A DNA stretch of 64,000 nucleotides, from contig CM031878.1 of NCBI GenBank assembly GCA_018697195.1, positions 7,365,293 to 7,429,292 of the forward strand, written 5' to 3'. The position numbers and the translations under genes were made by a program. Positions 10,937-23,462 of this stretch are shown piece after piece (positions within the stretch are counted from its first letter, which is position 1; the number at the start of each line of letters is the position of its first letter). The notes below the pieces were generated by a model. The model was given only the letters and a program-made list of their open reading frames with translations. It had not been told where the DNA came from and made no database searches. This DNA comes from Certhia americana (Eukaryota; Chordata; Aves; Passeriformes; Certhiidae).

Positions 10937-13171
10937 CCAGCACTCACAGGAGCGCCACAAACAGAAAACAAAACAAAAAAAACCCCACCTCAACAACCAA
11001 CCCAAAATCCAATACAGGGTATGGGGAGGTTTTTGTTTTCTTCCCGAAATCTTGTGATTTTAAGCAGAGTCATGATCCAGAAGAGTAGTGAGGCTGCCTT
11101 GTGTGAAAAGAAGCAAGCTGCCCCACTGCTGATGGCTGGTTTGTAAGATAGGATTAAATAGCACTGGGCACTCGGAGGATAAACCCCAAATCCAAGGTGG
11201 CCATGTGAACACAGAGCTCATCTGCAAAGCGCAGACAGGCTGCCAGCACCTCTCGCCATCTGCCAAGAGAAGGCAGGACATTTGAAGCCGTGGCATTAGC
11301 TCTGTCCAGGCTTAAACACTTTCACCTTTATTATAGGAATTGTAACTTTGAAGCTCAGTTTTGCCCTTTAAAGTTTTCAGTGTCAAGTGATGTTCAAACC
11401 CATTCAGACACCTCATCTAGTGTTTGACCATGAATACAAAGCAGCCACTGGGAACCAATTCTGGCAGCAGACAACTTAATATTTAACATCCCTGACAATT
11501 CCCCCTTTACAATATCATCTTCCTTTGTTATTCACCCCATGCTAATTACCAATATGAAGTTTAATAAGCTGGGTTTTCACTTTAACCCTGCACACAGCTT
11601 ATGGTGCTTTTGTCTCATGACTAAATCATGACCACAGGCTCTTGCTTTTTCCTGCCTGGAGGAACATCAGGGAGCCTGAATTCATCTGAGCCACAAAGAT
11701 TTGTGGAGATTTTAAAACAAAATGAGTCCTCCTGGTCCGCTTGTATCAAAATACATTGGGCAAGAGGGAAAGCTCCATGGCTCTCCCTTTAAGGACATGT
11801 CTCTGTCCATCTTGGGAAAGTCCTTCAGGTTCTGGGGGAGCTGGAGGGAGGGAGCCTGACTCTGAAATTGTGGCCCAAAGGGTAACCCTGAGCCCAGAAA
11901 TCAGCTCCTCAGCACCTGCAGGGTGATCAGATCTCGTGCCCAACAGCGGCAAAAGTGGAAAACCAAATACTGTTGCTATTAGCTTATTTCATTTGACACT
12001 TTTGCCATATAAGATACACAGCCACAAATATTTTGGTGTCTTTGCCACTGTCTGTCTGTTGGGACGCCAGTCCAACTCCAGCTGGCACCAGATGTGTGCC
12101 ATCTACCACCTCTTCACTCCAACAACCTCTCCCCAAAGTGGGTGTCAATCTCACTGCCCAACCCTGCCCTCCAAGACAAACCACCCCACAAGTGGGATGT
12201 AGTGCCCCACTCTGTCACACAGATTCTTTATTCAAAGAGCTGACTCAGCATGGTGGGAGCACTCAGCATTTTGGGTGCTGATGCAGGCTGAAACCTGAGC
12301 CCACCCCAACATCCAAGCACTACAACACGATATGGAGGAGAAACGGAAACCTAAGTACATCCCTCTGTCACAGCCCTGCCGATTTTCCAGCCATCGAGTC
12401 ACCACAAAACTCCAGGCCCTGGCAGAGAGAGCTGTGGATGCCTCATGATGCTGGGTTGTTGACTCAAGTCCCAGAACTTACATCTGTATCCAACAGTCAG
12501 TGACACTGGACAACCTTAGTCCAAACACAGTCACCAACCCGTTAAAGTGGTCTCTTGCACCTCTTCCATGTGCAGATCCAGCCATGCAGACAGAACCTCA
12601 CAAACGTCATTCTCCATTGGGCTGTAGGTGTCTGCTGTGCCAGGCATCTGCCCTTTGGATATCATGAGTATCCCAAGGTGGTAAGGGGGGCAAAGGGGAA
12701 GCATTTGTGCTTTCTACCACAGCTTTGGCTGCCCCTTGCCATGGCCATCGATGGCGGAACTGTCCCCAAACCCACTCCAAACCCAACCCAGCAGAGAGCA
12801 CAATGAGCTGCGTATACCCATCCGCAAAGTTTCCACCGCCAAGCATCTTATCCAAACGGCAAAAGTTGAAGCTACACTTTCCAAGTGGCGCCGGGGACGT
12901 GTCTCCCGGCTGCGTTCATCTCCTCCGGGCGGCCAGCCTCGCTCACATCAGAGAACTCGCGCGGTCCCTGCACGGCGGGGTGCAGAGGGATCGCACCCCA
13001 AGGTGCGGGCAAAGCTCAGCACCTGCACCCCGCTCCCCGCGGGCCTTACCGAGCCATCACCGATGCCGCAGCCTGGGGTCTGCAGGAAGGGGATCCCCGC
13101 ACCCTCCTCCGCCCGCACCCCCCCCCCAGCCGGGGTTGTGCCCCCCGCCCCGAGCACAGCCGCTCACTCAC

Positions 13172-13188
13172 CGGCACCGCCGGGCCAT
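13172..13188 (-). other. MYORG: Candidate MYORG exon 1 end with short upstream ORF
   Basis: On the minus strand ATG at 13186-13188 lies in CGGCCATGGCC, a near-ideal Kozak context. It is followed after 17 bases by G|GTGAGT, a canonical donor. Joined to the acceptor at 6013, the frame reads M-A-R-R-C-R-K-L and stops at 6003-6005, about 12 bases before the presumed MYORG start codon. That would make it an upstream ORF crossing the splice junction, not the protein start. Whether these two exons are really joined has not been shown. Confidence 0.45.
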
Positions 13189-13296
13189 GGCCGGGTCTGC
13201 CGGGCCCGGGGGCTCCGGGCGCGGGGCTGGCCGCGGTTCCGGGGTTGGGCGCTGCCCGCCCCGCCCCGGCTCCCGCCCCGGACCGGCGCTCCCCGA

Positions 13297-13309
13297 TGGG
13301 AGATGTAGT
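13297..13309 (-). promoter_or_regulatory. ACTACA-type promoter motif (ZNF143/THAP11-like)
   Basis: The minus strand reads ACTACATCTCCCA. This differs by one base from the ACTACAAYTCCCA core bound by ZNF143 and THAP11 complexes at many vertebrate CpG-island promoters. It lies inside the island, about 110 bases upstream of the candidate minus-strand ATG, which is a normal place for such a site. Confidence 0.6.
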
Positions 13310-16300
13310 TCGGACCGGGGAGGGCAGCCCCGGTGAGCGCCGGGGGCTGGACCTGCTGGGGATGTCCGGGGATGGGGGTACCCCCGGGGCTGGGGGTAGC
13401 GGGGTTTGGCGCTGGCGGGGCTGTGCTGGGATGCTTTTGAGTCGGGATGGGGTTTTCACGTGATGCTTTGGGACTGGGATATGCTTTTCATGGAAGGATT
13501 TCGGGCCGGACCACGTTTTTCAGTGCTTACTCTGGGCATGTGGATTTCATGGGTTTCCCTTGATCTCGCGGGAGGTATTGGGGTGACTGCTTGGCTGTCG
13601 GCCGCGTACAGCATGGCCAGCGCTGACACTGCTGACACTGGAATGGAGATCCGCGGACGCGCTCTTCTTGCCCCCCTCCGCTCTTGTTTTGTTTTTTCGT
13701 GACTGCGAGCATCACCCACTGCACTTCTTCTTTTCCCTTTTCTTCTAGACCACAGTGTCGTGGATTTATGATCAGCACAGATGGAGGGGCCCGGGTGGTG
13801 TTGCCCCCTGACACTCTGTTCTCAGATCATAGTCAGACAAAGGCACTTCAAGCCTACATAAATTATGTGCTGCTTTCAAAGTACCCCTCCTTATTTAGCC
13901 TGTGTCAGTGCTCAGTATCCCAGATGGATGGCAGCTCTTCCTGGACAACTTGCCAAAAGCAAGCACGTCCTCAGCAGCCCAGCATGAAGCTGACAAACAC
14001 GGGTGTCAATGACTGCTTCTATTTTTGGCTGTGTTACTATGCTCTGATAGCTTTCCCTTGAATGCTTTCTTGGCCTCCAGCTTATGTGTGGTGGGAGGGC
14101 ATCAGCCTGCAAGGGCTGTTAAAGTGCCCACCAAACCAGCTGTCAATGAAGTTCCTCCACCCTTCCCAGGAACTTTCCCAGACAGTGCCTGAAAAAAAAA
14201 AGCATCTGAAGGGAACAATTGCCCAAGCCAGTTTTAATGAAAGACTGCCTTTGCCCTTCACCAGTGCCATGGGGTAAAATAGGCCCCTGAATAAACTAAT
14301 GTACCCTGGCATTGCCATCTCCGTAAGCCATTTCCAGTGTGTCTCCCTGCCTGCAAGCACCACTCTCTCTTGCATGGTCATTTCCCTAGAATTCTCGTTA
14401 CCAGACCCATGCCAATCAAGGAAAATATTCCTGTTTCTCAGTGGAGAAGGCTTTGTGAAACTTGTCTCTGAGGCTCAGGCATAGGGACATATATGGGGAA
14501 TCCAGTGCTCCCTGTTTATTCTTGTTGCATGCTTTTAGTTTCTAAACTCAGGAATTTTAAAGCCAATCACATGTTTCCTGCTACGTCTCAAACCAAATTT
14601 TGGCCCATGGCGATTTGATGCAGTAGAAGAATGACTGTGCTGGTTGAACAGTGTCTTTTCTGCCCTCTGCCCAAGGCAGAAAAAAGCTGCTTCAGCAACA
14701 GGGACATCCTGAAGGTAAACATGTAGGGATTAAATGGTGATTGCCAGACCTGCAGTGGGTGAAGGACAGGGCTGATTACTGCATAACAAACAGTGTGGCC
14801 AGGGGACATGTTGTTGGTAAGCAGAGTGCTCAATGGCAACAGAAAATACAAGGAAAATGCAAGAAACACGGACGTGATCCCAAAATCTGGGAGATGCTAA
14901 GCTACATGCAGTCAGGCTCAGGGATGCCAGAAGGATTTCAGGTGTTGTACAGTGCCAAGCATGGCTGGATGAGACCATGCATACAAACAACTGTCCTGGG
15001 AGTAAGTCTGGCTCAAAGGATCTCTCATAGAGGTCCCTGGGGACTATGGGGCACCAGGAGAGTATTCCCCAGGCAGCACTTACTATCAGGGGATATTTAT
15101 AGAGCCACTGGAAGTCAGAACCCTCAGGATGTGCAAAAATCCTTGGGACAGGGACAATTTGAGTCCAGGGAAGGAGATGGATGGCCACAGCAAAGCCAGA
15201 AGCACATACACTGAGAGAGCATCCCTTTGGCACTGGGAGGAGGACACAAGATGCAAAGAGGGGATGAACAGACCCCCTGCCAGCACCATTAGACCCCCGA
15301 CCCCATGGAGATGTGCTCTCTGTGACACAGAAGGATAGCTGGCATCTTGGCAGAACTTTTGGAGCTGGACAACCAGTTCATGTCAGGCTGATTGGCAGTG
15401 GGGTTGATGGTGTTCCTGTAAGTGCTCCTGCATTGTCACCTCAATCAGCTTCTTGGGCTGTCCTTGGCTCAGCGGATTTTGTAACAGGGCCGTTGTTAAT
15501 CCCTACAGACAGTAGGGAGTGGGAAGAGACATCCCAAGGGAGTAGGAAGAGACACCCATTCCATGTGGCAGCATCTGCCTTCATGGTGAAACTGATTACT
15601 GGGCAGGATCTAATGCTGGAAAGGCAGCTGGAGATTTGAGCATCAAGCCTCCTTCAGGGGTTGTAGCAGCACTGTGATCCTCTCCCCAAGTTCCCCACTC
15701 ACTGAAATCCATGGATGGCATCACGGGCTCCTCTGCCCCTGCATCCAGGGCGTCCACAGACATTGAAGCATTTTGCCTAGTGGGAGATGGGGTGAGTGCA
15801 CTAGGACTGCCAGGAATGGGGCAAGCAGAGGTTGGGAAGAGAGTTACAGGACTGTACCAACATCCTACAGCTGGCAAGGGTTGAGAGGGCTGGGTTTCAT
15901 GGAGCAGAGGGGTGCCCTGGTTGGTAGCATGCACTGTTTCTGTCCTGCACAGTGGTGACGTCCTTCTCCATGCCCTCCGCTTGCTCCCTCATTACAATGC
16001 ACATGGTAATGAGGCTGCAGGAGATGAGCTGGTTTGCAGTGAGCTTTGCCTCAGTGCCAGTGACTTTCTTAGCCTGTGAAGGGAAAGCTGTGTCCCACAG
16101 ACACCATTTGAGTGGGGCCTAGGCTCAGGGATCACTCCTCCTGCAGGACCTGGGAGGGATTTTTCAGTGCTCAGAATTATCCCCAGCCCTTCACATGGTT
16201 GCCTGGCACAGAAGACCCTCCAGTAGGAACTCAGATACCTGAGTCTGGGAACTGTGACTGGGAACTACAGCAGCTCTCAGAGCAACTGTCACCATGTCAC

Positions 16301-16830
16301 ACAGCAGCCTGGCATGAGCCCTGTCACTGCCTCAGTTTCCCTTCTTCAGCAGGTCCTGTGCCTGGCACACTCTAGCCATGAACTGGGCTGACATGTTAGA
16401 GCCTCTGCTGCTGACTGCCAGCTCTAAGAGACCAAAGCCATTGCAGGAGGCAGCTCCAGGGGACAAGTCAGCAAGCACATGCCATGGGGTGTCACACACT
16501 TTCCTGATCAGAGAGCATGACACCACCTCACTACAGAGATACAGCGAGGCACCCTCTGAGTCCTTGTGCCACCCTCCACCATCTGCAGCTGAGAAGGTGT
16601 AAAAACCCCGAAGTTTCCTCCTCCTGCAGCATTTACCTGTGTTACAAACTTGTTCTATTTCCAGAACTCCTGTGGAGCCCACTCTTGGATGGTCTTTTCA
16701 TCAGAGCACAGCGAGCAGTAGGAGTTGGTGTAAGTGCTGCTGATGGTCCTGGGTATTTTACAGAAGAAGAACATGCCACCTGCTGGGACAGGTGTGGGTC
16801 AGCACTTGCTGTCCAGGGATCACCCTGGAT

Positions 16831-16879
16831 GATCAGTGATGCCATAGAATGCCTGTGTGATCAGTGATGCCATAGAATG
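16831..16879 (+). repeat. Tandem duplication, period 28
   Basis: Two perfect 21-base copies (16831-16851 and 16859-16879), beginning GATCAGTGATGCCATAG, are separated by seven bases. This is a recent-looking duplication in noncoding DNA. Confidence 0.85.
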
Positions 16880-17383
16880 GGAACAGTGGTGGGACTTGGT
16901 GGCTTTCTGTCAGTCCCATAGCCATGCTCCCTGACTACACTTCCTGCCTACATCCCTCTTGGGCCATACCCTTCTCGTTTTGTCTTGGCTCCCAGCTCCC
17001 TCCTCTCCTGCTGGCAGCTGCTTTAAAGGCAGTAGGAAATAGTTCCAGCTGGTTCTAGTCAAGATAATTTTATTTCAGGTGTAGGAGTAATGATTGTGGC
17101 TTTTCAAGCCCCTTTCTCCTGTTATTTCCTTGGCAATCCTACAGCAATCCAGCTGCAGGCAGAGACCCCCACACCAGTGCAGGCAATGCCTGTGGCACAG
17201 CACCAGCTCAGCTGCCCCAGTTCTGATGAGGTAGCCAGGGAAATTATTGCCTGCTCTGTCTCCCCTTTCTAATTAAAAGCTGGATTTTGGTGATCCTCTG
17301 TGCCTTGTTTGCTGTTCCATCCTGAGTAATGACCTCAGCAATCAGAGTGAGCAATCTTCATCCATCTCAATGCAGAGGCAGCT

Positions 17384-17413
17384 GGATCATGGTGGCAGTG
17401 GATCATGGTGGCA
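17384..17413 (+). repeat. Tandem duplication, period 16-17
   Basis: GGATCATGGTGGCA occurs twice in tandem with a short GT spacer. A short local duplication. Confidence 0.75.
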
Positions 17414-18489
17414 TGGGTGGGAGTGGCATGAACTGGGTTTGCTCTCTCCAGAGCTGGGGAGTTGAGCAGAGATGCCCCTACAGGGATGGGGACAAGCCAA
17501 GCCCTGCTCTGGTCTGGCCTGTAACACAGTGCACACTCAGAGCCTGGCTGTGCTCTCTCTTCCAGCCCCTCTGTTGCTTCATTTTTGGAGATCCATGGGT
17601 GCAGACCCACACCCGTCTTGGCAGGGGTGGATGCCAACCTGTGCCCCTGAAGGGCTGCAGAGCCCTGCCTGCTTTGCTGCTGAACAACCTGAGACACCAG
17701 AGTGGATCTTAGAAAAAGTGAATTATGTGCCCTTAGAGAAGAAGAAAACAAGCTGCCCTTGATTTTCACACCCTACTGGTCTCTTGTTGTGTCAGGTTTA
17801 GGCTCTCCATCAGCCCCATCCCCTCCAGGGAGTCAGTGGGAGGCTGGGAGGGGAAGATGGACACTGCAGTGCCTACCCCTGTCCCAGCTCCCTGGCTTTA
17901 GAGCAACCCAGGGCACACGTCTGGGGAACACCACTGTGCAGAGGTAGAATCCAAGCCTCTCAGTTGTGAGGGTACTAATTCTGCACCAGATTTGTTGCCA
18001 CCATCATCCACTGGCCTCCACGGCTGTCCTCTATCCCTGCTGGTCCACAGGTTTTCCAGCTGCTGGTATTGGACTTTAAAATCAGGGCTTGGCTCCTGTG
18101 CCAACAGCTTTGAGGGGCAGAACATCTGCAAGGCTGGAGAAAAGGTTATTTCACCCATTGGTGTAGTATGGATGCAGCAGTTCCTTCTGCTTCTTGCAGA
18201 CCAGTTGTGTGGGCTGGTCCAGCCTTGTGTGCCTTCCTGCTGCCCTGGGGACTCGTGTTTCCCACATACTGGTGTCCAGTCCTGGAATATTTACCTCTGC
18301 CATTCACACAGGTCACAGCAGCTGCTGTTTCTGGGACCAAGCAGGCCATGGCACGAAGGCTGCACCCCTGGTTTCAGTATCTGTGACTGCTGGGAGCTCA
18401 GAGGAGCTGGTGCAGTCCACACCCCTTCGCCCTGGTTTACTCCAATGAAAAAAATAAAGGCTCTCAGGCTGGTTTTCATATGTATGCTT

Positions 18490-18495
18490 TTTAAT
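18490..18495 (-). promoter_or_regulatory. FAM219A: Candidate distal poly(A) signal ATTAAA
   Basis: The minus strand reads ATTAAA at the end of an A/T-rich, gene-3'-end-like stretch (18480-19000), which differs from the GC-richer DNA to its left. If used, it would give FAM219A a 3' UTR of nearly 9 kb. No transcript evidence is available here. Confidence 0.3.
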
Positions 18496-21200
18496 ATCAT
18501 TAATTCCGTTACACTACACACAACCAGTAACAATGATAAATACTGCAATGGAAATGTTAAAAAAAAAATATCATACACGTTTTTCATGTCTTTGAAAAAA
18601 ACCCCCACATTTTAAAATAAATTAATGCATAAAACTGATGGTAGAAAAGAGAAAACCCAAAACAAACCATAACACAACTGATCTGTTTAAGGCAATACTC
18701 TACACAGACGGGAACAAAAGTACAACAGTGTGCTACATGATCTGAATGGGAAAAAAAGAAAAGAAAACCCATACAAGATGCAGATTGATGCTTTGGGAGT
18801 GAAAAAACTCCCAAAACCAGATAAAAAAAACAATGGCCAAGTTAAGTGCAGCATTAATACACTCTGCATGTCAAATGATTAGCAGGTTCCTAACAAGGAC
18901 TAAGGTCAAGCTACAACAAATTTATCTTCCTAATTAAAAGGTTATTCAGGTCAAACCCTACATTTAACTCTATTTGCGTTTGGCTGTTTCAGCTATATTT
19001 CACTATATGCAAGGACAGCCAGAAATTCATCTCCTGCTCTTGAGATTAACACAAAGGTCAGGAGGTCTCCCCTCCTGAAATGTATTTCCATTAAATAAAT
19101 CCAAAAAGGATCTTGCTTTTGGGCACCCTGAAATGCCTCCCACCACCCCTTCCCCTGGGGCACCAGGCACCACAGGGGGAATGAAGACCTGGAAGGCATT
19201 TGCTTAGGTTGATTTTTTTTCCATGCTGAGGACACAAAATGGAAGTGTAGATTTGATCTGGACTTGGAGGAGTGCTGTTTCTTTGTCTGCCAGAAGCGTC
19301 CATCTGGAGCCTGCTGAAATCTGCCAGCATGGAGGAAACCCATCCTGTATGCAGGCTCTGGCTACAGCCATGACATTTGCTTTTAAGGTTGGTGCACAGC
19401 TCCACACCTGCCTGGACAGCCAATGAACCCCACTTATTAATGCAGCCCTGAACTTGGCCACTGGAAGATGGACAATAATTGTAATGCCAAAAAATTCCCT
19501 CTCTCCCTCAAAAAAGAAAAGAAAAGGGACAGTAGCCACTTTCTGCCAACTTCCTTGGGTGGATCCCCATCAGCTGCCACCCATTCAAGATCTGCAGTGC
19601 CAGATCTCACCAGCATTGACCCAGTACATTCCCAGTAAGGTGCATGTCTGCAAGGTGCTGCTGGGGGCAAAGAAACTTCCTGGGACATGGTCAGAGCCTC
19701 CTGTACTACCCTGCTAGAGTGCATGGGAAGGAAGCCATGAAACACAAGGAAAGAACCCAACTGGAATTACTAGACTTGTGAAGGCCAACAGCTTTCTGGA
19801 TTGCCTTGGGTTCAGGTGGGAAAGGGGGATGCAGAACTGGGCTGAGAATCACTTTGGTGCAACTGCCTCTGATGCTCATCACTAGTGCATGGGGCAGGGG
19901 GAAGAAAGGCGATGGCTGCTGTGAGAAAAGGAAGGAGGACGTGTGTGCAATATAACAAGGCTTGCAATTCTAGGACTAACCACTGGACACAGATACCAAA
20001 GATTACTTGTGACAACTAGCTATCCTTCTACTGCGGTTGCTCCTTCCCCCATTTCCTGGTCTGATTCTTCTTCAGTTTGGGAAGCCATGGCTGTTTGGTA
20101 TGATGGCCAGTGCTGACCCTCCCACCCCAGTCCTTGCCCTGCTCATGGGGTGACTCTGCTACAGGTTGCACAGTGAGGTCTGGAAATCACATCAGGCAAA
20201 CTGCACACCAGCCAGCACCTGCTTTCAGACCCTTCATAAACACATTTAATGGCCGCTCATCTCCCTTATAAACTGAAGGTTCAATACCCTCTGTGGAAGG
20301 AGTAAAAAGGGTTTAAAAAGTGCAAAAAGGGGAGGGAAAACCCCAACTTTCTGAATTGTCTGCCCTGCAAAGTCTTCATCCTCTACCACAGTCTTTCTCC
20401 CGCAGAACTACAGCCCCACCAGTGTCTCACAGCACCCTGCCCCAGCATAGCAAGAGCAGAACCAACAAGCTCCCCACTAAGGCCTCTGCTGTGGGACTCC
20501 AGCCCACACAGGAACATGTGGGTTGGCAGGTCTGGGACCTGGTCTGCAGACCTGAACCCACAGCACTGAGGCCAGGAGGGTGAAGGCATCTGGCTTGGTG
20601 GGCTGTATCTCACCAGGTTTTGCACGATTCTGGTGAATCCTCAGTCCCACAGCCTTCATGTGGGTGAAGAGAAATCCCAGCCTCCTGTCTGATTCTCAGC
20701 CCATTATGTTCACTGACCTACAGCTGGCCTGACTTTTGATTGGGGCTTGTCTTAGGACAGAGGCAGCCACAAGCTGAACACAGCTGCTACCACAGCTTCG
20801 TCATGCAAAGGAACTGAACAAACAAATCTGTGAATTGGGGGTGGATATGAGAGTCTGTCATGAAGTGTGCTTGCCCAAGTTTTTCAGCTCTTTCCATGTT
20901 TCTATATTACATCTCTCAACAAACTGTGTCTCCCAAATCATGGAGGTTTGAGGAAGGTGGGTACCAAATGGGGTTGCAGCTTATTTGGGTTGCAAAAGTA
21001 AGAAGAAAGTGGGTGAAGAGCAGTGCTTCCCTGGGAGCTCACCTGGGACAGCTGCATGGGCAGCTAGGAGAGAAATGCTGCTCTGGAAGGGTAAATCTCT
21101 CAGCACCTATGCAACTTAGCATGGCCTTTCAGTGGCCTTTTCCTGGTGCCTACTGCACTGCTTTCCAGTGACAGTCTGGGATAGTCACATTTTAATGAAG

Positions 21201-21206
21201 TTTATT
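21201..21206 (-). promoter_or_regulatory. FAM219A: Candidate poly(A) signal AATAAA
   Basis: AATAAA on the minus strand, about 6.2 kb after the FAM219A stop codon. It is one of several possible ends of the transcript. Confidence 0.3.
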
Positions 21207-22639
21207 TTGTACCTTCCACTCCTTGATCCGATCCCACCACCTGTATCACCATTTGTTATTATGGAAATAGCTACACAGGCCAAGCACCACCATTGAGGTG
21301 GGCACCTTCCAGGAGCAAATCCATCTTTTGCTGGAGCAGCTTTTTTGAGAAAGCAAAAGGCTCGAAGTGGCAAATGGGTCTTTAAAGCAATGGGAAAAGC
21401 TGCTCTCCACAGGCACCAGGGAAAGCTGCAACCTGTCCTGCCAGTGTCTGTGCTGCTCTGTGACATCGTTTGCTGCATGTTTGTGTGGGCCATGGGGCTG
21501 TGCTCTGTGTGATCTCTGTCAGTCCCAGCCTCTCCCTCCCCAGCAAGCTGTCAAAGATGTGCTCAGACAGGCAGCGTTCAGCTGCTGTCACCCTAGGACT
21601 GCCAGCAATGTCAAGTGGGGCAAAGAAAGGCATGTAGCTGTAATTTTTGGGAAGCAATGCAGCATCTCAGCTGCATAACACAGGAAGTTAAAATATGGAC
21701 CACATACCCTATGAGAAACCTCCACCGACCTTTTGTAGATAATCCTAGGCCACAAAATCTTTCTTTACGCTAAATTCCTGGCCCTTCTGCTTCAGGTCTT
21801 GTGTGGTTCTGTAAAAAAGGTGAGTTTATCTGATGAGGTGCGGTTTGGAGCAATCCCTCTCACAATGGAGCCTTGTAAGGAAGAGACAAGTATACCTAGA
21901 GGTGAAAAGCAGCTTAAAATGAAGACCTTTATATGCCTACCCAGTTAGCCCTGTGGTACTGCTCCTCTGTGCAGACGTTGCTTTTGAACATGCAGCCCAA
22001 GCTTTCTGAGGCAAGCAGCAGTCAGGTGCCAAAGCCTCTGGCATTCTGAATAAGATTGGCAGTACCCCAGGTGGGTTTGAAGTGAGAATGGAAGAGCAAA
22101 GGAGTAGCCCAGGCAGAGCCGCCAGTCTAAAGGCTAAGATGATCACATTGCTGCTAAAAGCAAGAGCATCAAACTGCCATGATAATATCCCAAAAATGAG
22201 CCTTTCAATCCTCTGTTCCCCTTCATCACTACTCGCCATCCCAAGCTACACTCCTAAATTTCTTAATTCTGCTATCAGTGGATGGTGCTGTTGGGCCACC
22301 AAATCCTTGTACATGTTCCCTCTGGGAGCAGGCAAACTCAGAAGCCAGTTGCGCAAGAGTCAGCTGCCAAGTAACTGGATAACATATCCTCAACAAACGT
22401 TTTTCTCCAAAGATGTTTAAACTCCATACTAACCTCCACCCTGCTGCATTCTGTTATGTGTGAGGAACAGCAGACGATGGAAAATAAAGGGAAAGCAGAG
22501 TTGTCCATTGAAAATAGGAATTAAATTTCTAAAACATGGGTCTTATATCCAGCTTGCAGAACTGTCCTATCAATGGTGCCTCTCACATTTGGCAGTATCC
22601 ATGCAGGATGGTGGTAGCACTGTGGGAAGGCAGGTTTCT

Positions 22640-22750
22640 CACATGTGCTCCAGAAGGGAATGGATATCAAGAAGGGATGTGACTTGCTTGAGGTTAGATC
22701 AAATACCAACAGTAAGGACCCCAGACCTCATTTCTGTGCTCTAACAGACC
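22640..22750 (+). repeat. Ancient SINE/L2-type tail fragment
   Basis: The stretch around GTGACTTGCTTGAGG, then ACCCCAGACCTC and TGTGCTCTAAC, follows the order of the conserved tail of very old tRNA-derived SINE/L2-type repeats (accession of the exact family not possible by eye). It is strongly diverged. Confidence 0.4.
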
Positions 22751-23456
22751 CACCAGGGCTGTATTTGGCTGCAGTGCCAGCTCAGGGACAGGGTGTTTCT
22801 GGTGTGCATCTGAAAGCAAGCTCTGCTCTCTGCTGGCATCAGCACTGCACTGAGACAGATCAACTTGGACAACTAGGATCTGCCCTAGGCAAAGACAGCA
22901 CTTGGCAATCTTTCTAGCTATTGCTTGTTTTCTTGTTTTCCATCTGTTGCCCAGCTGGGTCCTTCCTTTCTTCAAAAGCATCTTCATGTTTCTGTTGAAT
23001 CACACACAGGGCGCTGCATTTTTCAAGCCTCCTGCATTCTCCTGCACATCCTGCAGGCCAGCCCTGGATCAGACTGTGCATGGAAAGGCAAGATTCTGCT
23101 CAGGATTGCAGATCTGTGTGTCAGCCAGAATGCAGTGGGTGCCTCCTTTTGGGACAAGAGGTGGTGAAACAGCTGTTGAAGGAGCTGAGTCCATCTTGTC
23201 TGTGGGAAAACTACCCTAAAGTACCTTTCAAAGTCCATGCAGCAGGAATGTTCATCTGCTTTTGCAGTTGCAAGGCAACTGCAGGCAGGCCAGCCAGAAG
23301 AGCACAACAGATCCAATGGCCAAGCATGTGTTAGGGACAGACATGCAGCAATGTCAGATATCACCCAGTGGCTCTTCCAAGGGCTGACTTCAAGATGTGT
23401 CTGGTAAGGTATCAAATGAGCCTTCAGGATGGGTATCAGCCTCCTTTCAGCTGAAG

Positions 23457-23462
23457 TTTATT
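23457..23462 (-). promoter_or_regulatory. FAM219A: Candidate poly(A) signal AATAAA
   Basis: AATAAA on the minus strand about 3.9 kb after the FAM219A stop codon, the nearest canonical signal I noticed in that direction. A 3' UTR of this size would be ordinary for a brain-expressed vertebrate gene. Confidence 0.35.

Larger units (their letters stand above)
6013..13171 (-). other. MYORG: MYORG intron 1 (inferred)
   Basis: The interval between the acceptor at 6013 and the candidate first-exon donor at 13171 is taken as the first intron. It contains no convincing exon. It does contain a 44-base T tract, a second GC-rich block near 10.7 kb, a 28-base tandem duplication and long proline-rich or serine-rich open frames that come from skewed base composition. 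The intron call depends on the CpG island at 13.2 kb being the MYORG promoter. Confidence 0.45.
12890..13420. promoter_or_regulatory. MYORG: CpG island, probable MYORG promoter
   Basis: This is the strongest GC- and CpG-rich block outside the low-quality left end. It has GC boxes and no TATA box, as in housekeeping-type promoters. A minus-strand ATG in a good Kozak context followed by a canonical donor (13172-13188) points to transcription towards MYORG. CpG density also continues to the plus side up to about 13.67 kb, where a good plus-strand acceptor follows, so divergent transcription is possible. MYORG is the nearest gene downstream on the minus strand. Confidence 0.65.
13421..18440. other. 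Intergenic DNA, no exon recognised
   Basis: In human SPMIP6 lies between MYORG and FAM219A. I looked for its characteristic segments on both strands and found none. A plus-strand acceptor (TTTTCTTCTAG at about 13749) follows the CpG island and may belong to a divergent noncoding transcript. A segment near 16330 resembles the tail of an ancient SINE. The long overlapping open frames at 14.7-15.2 kb on both strands have no recognisable domain. Confidence 0.6.

Noticed and set aside
10526..11088. Several 120-136-codon frames on both strands
   Set aside because: Composition artefacts of the secondary CpG island; no motif or splice support.
12707..13336. 209-codon plus-strand open frame across the CpG island, and a 192-codon frame overlapping it
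   Set aside because: Both arise from GC-rich, stop-poor composition. They are full of P, R, G and S, overlap each other in different frames and have no domain.
14730..15233. 167-codon minus and 157-codon plus frames lying over each other
   Set aside because: Neither has a recognisable domain, and the overlap suggests a chance gap in stops. No match to SPMIP6 segments.
16330..16360. CTGCCTCAGTTTCCCTT as a MIR-type SINE
   Set aside because: The phrase is typical, but too little of the element is recognisable around it to call a feature.
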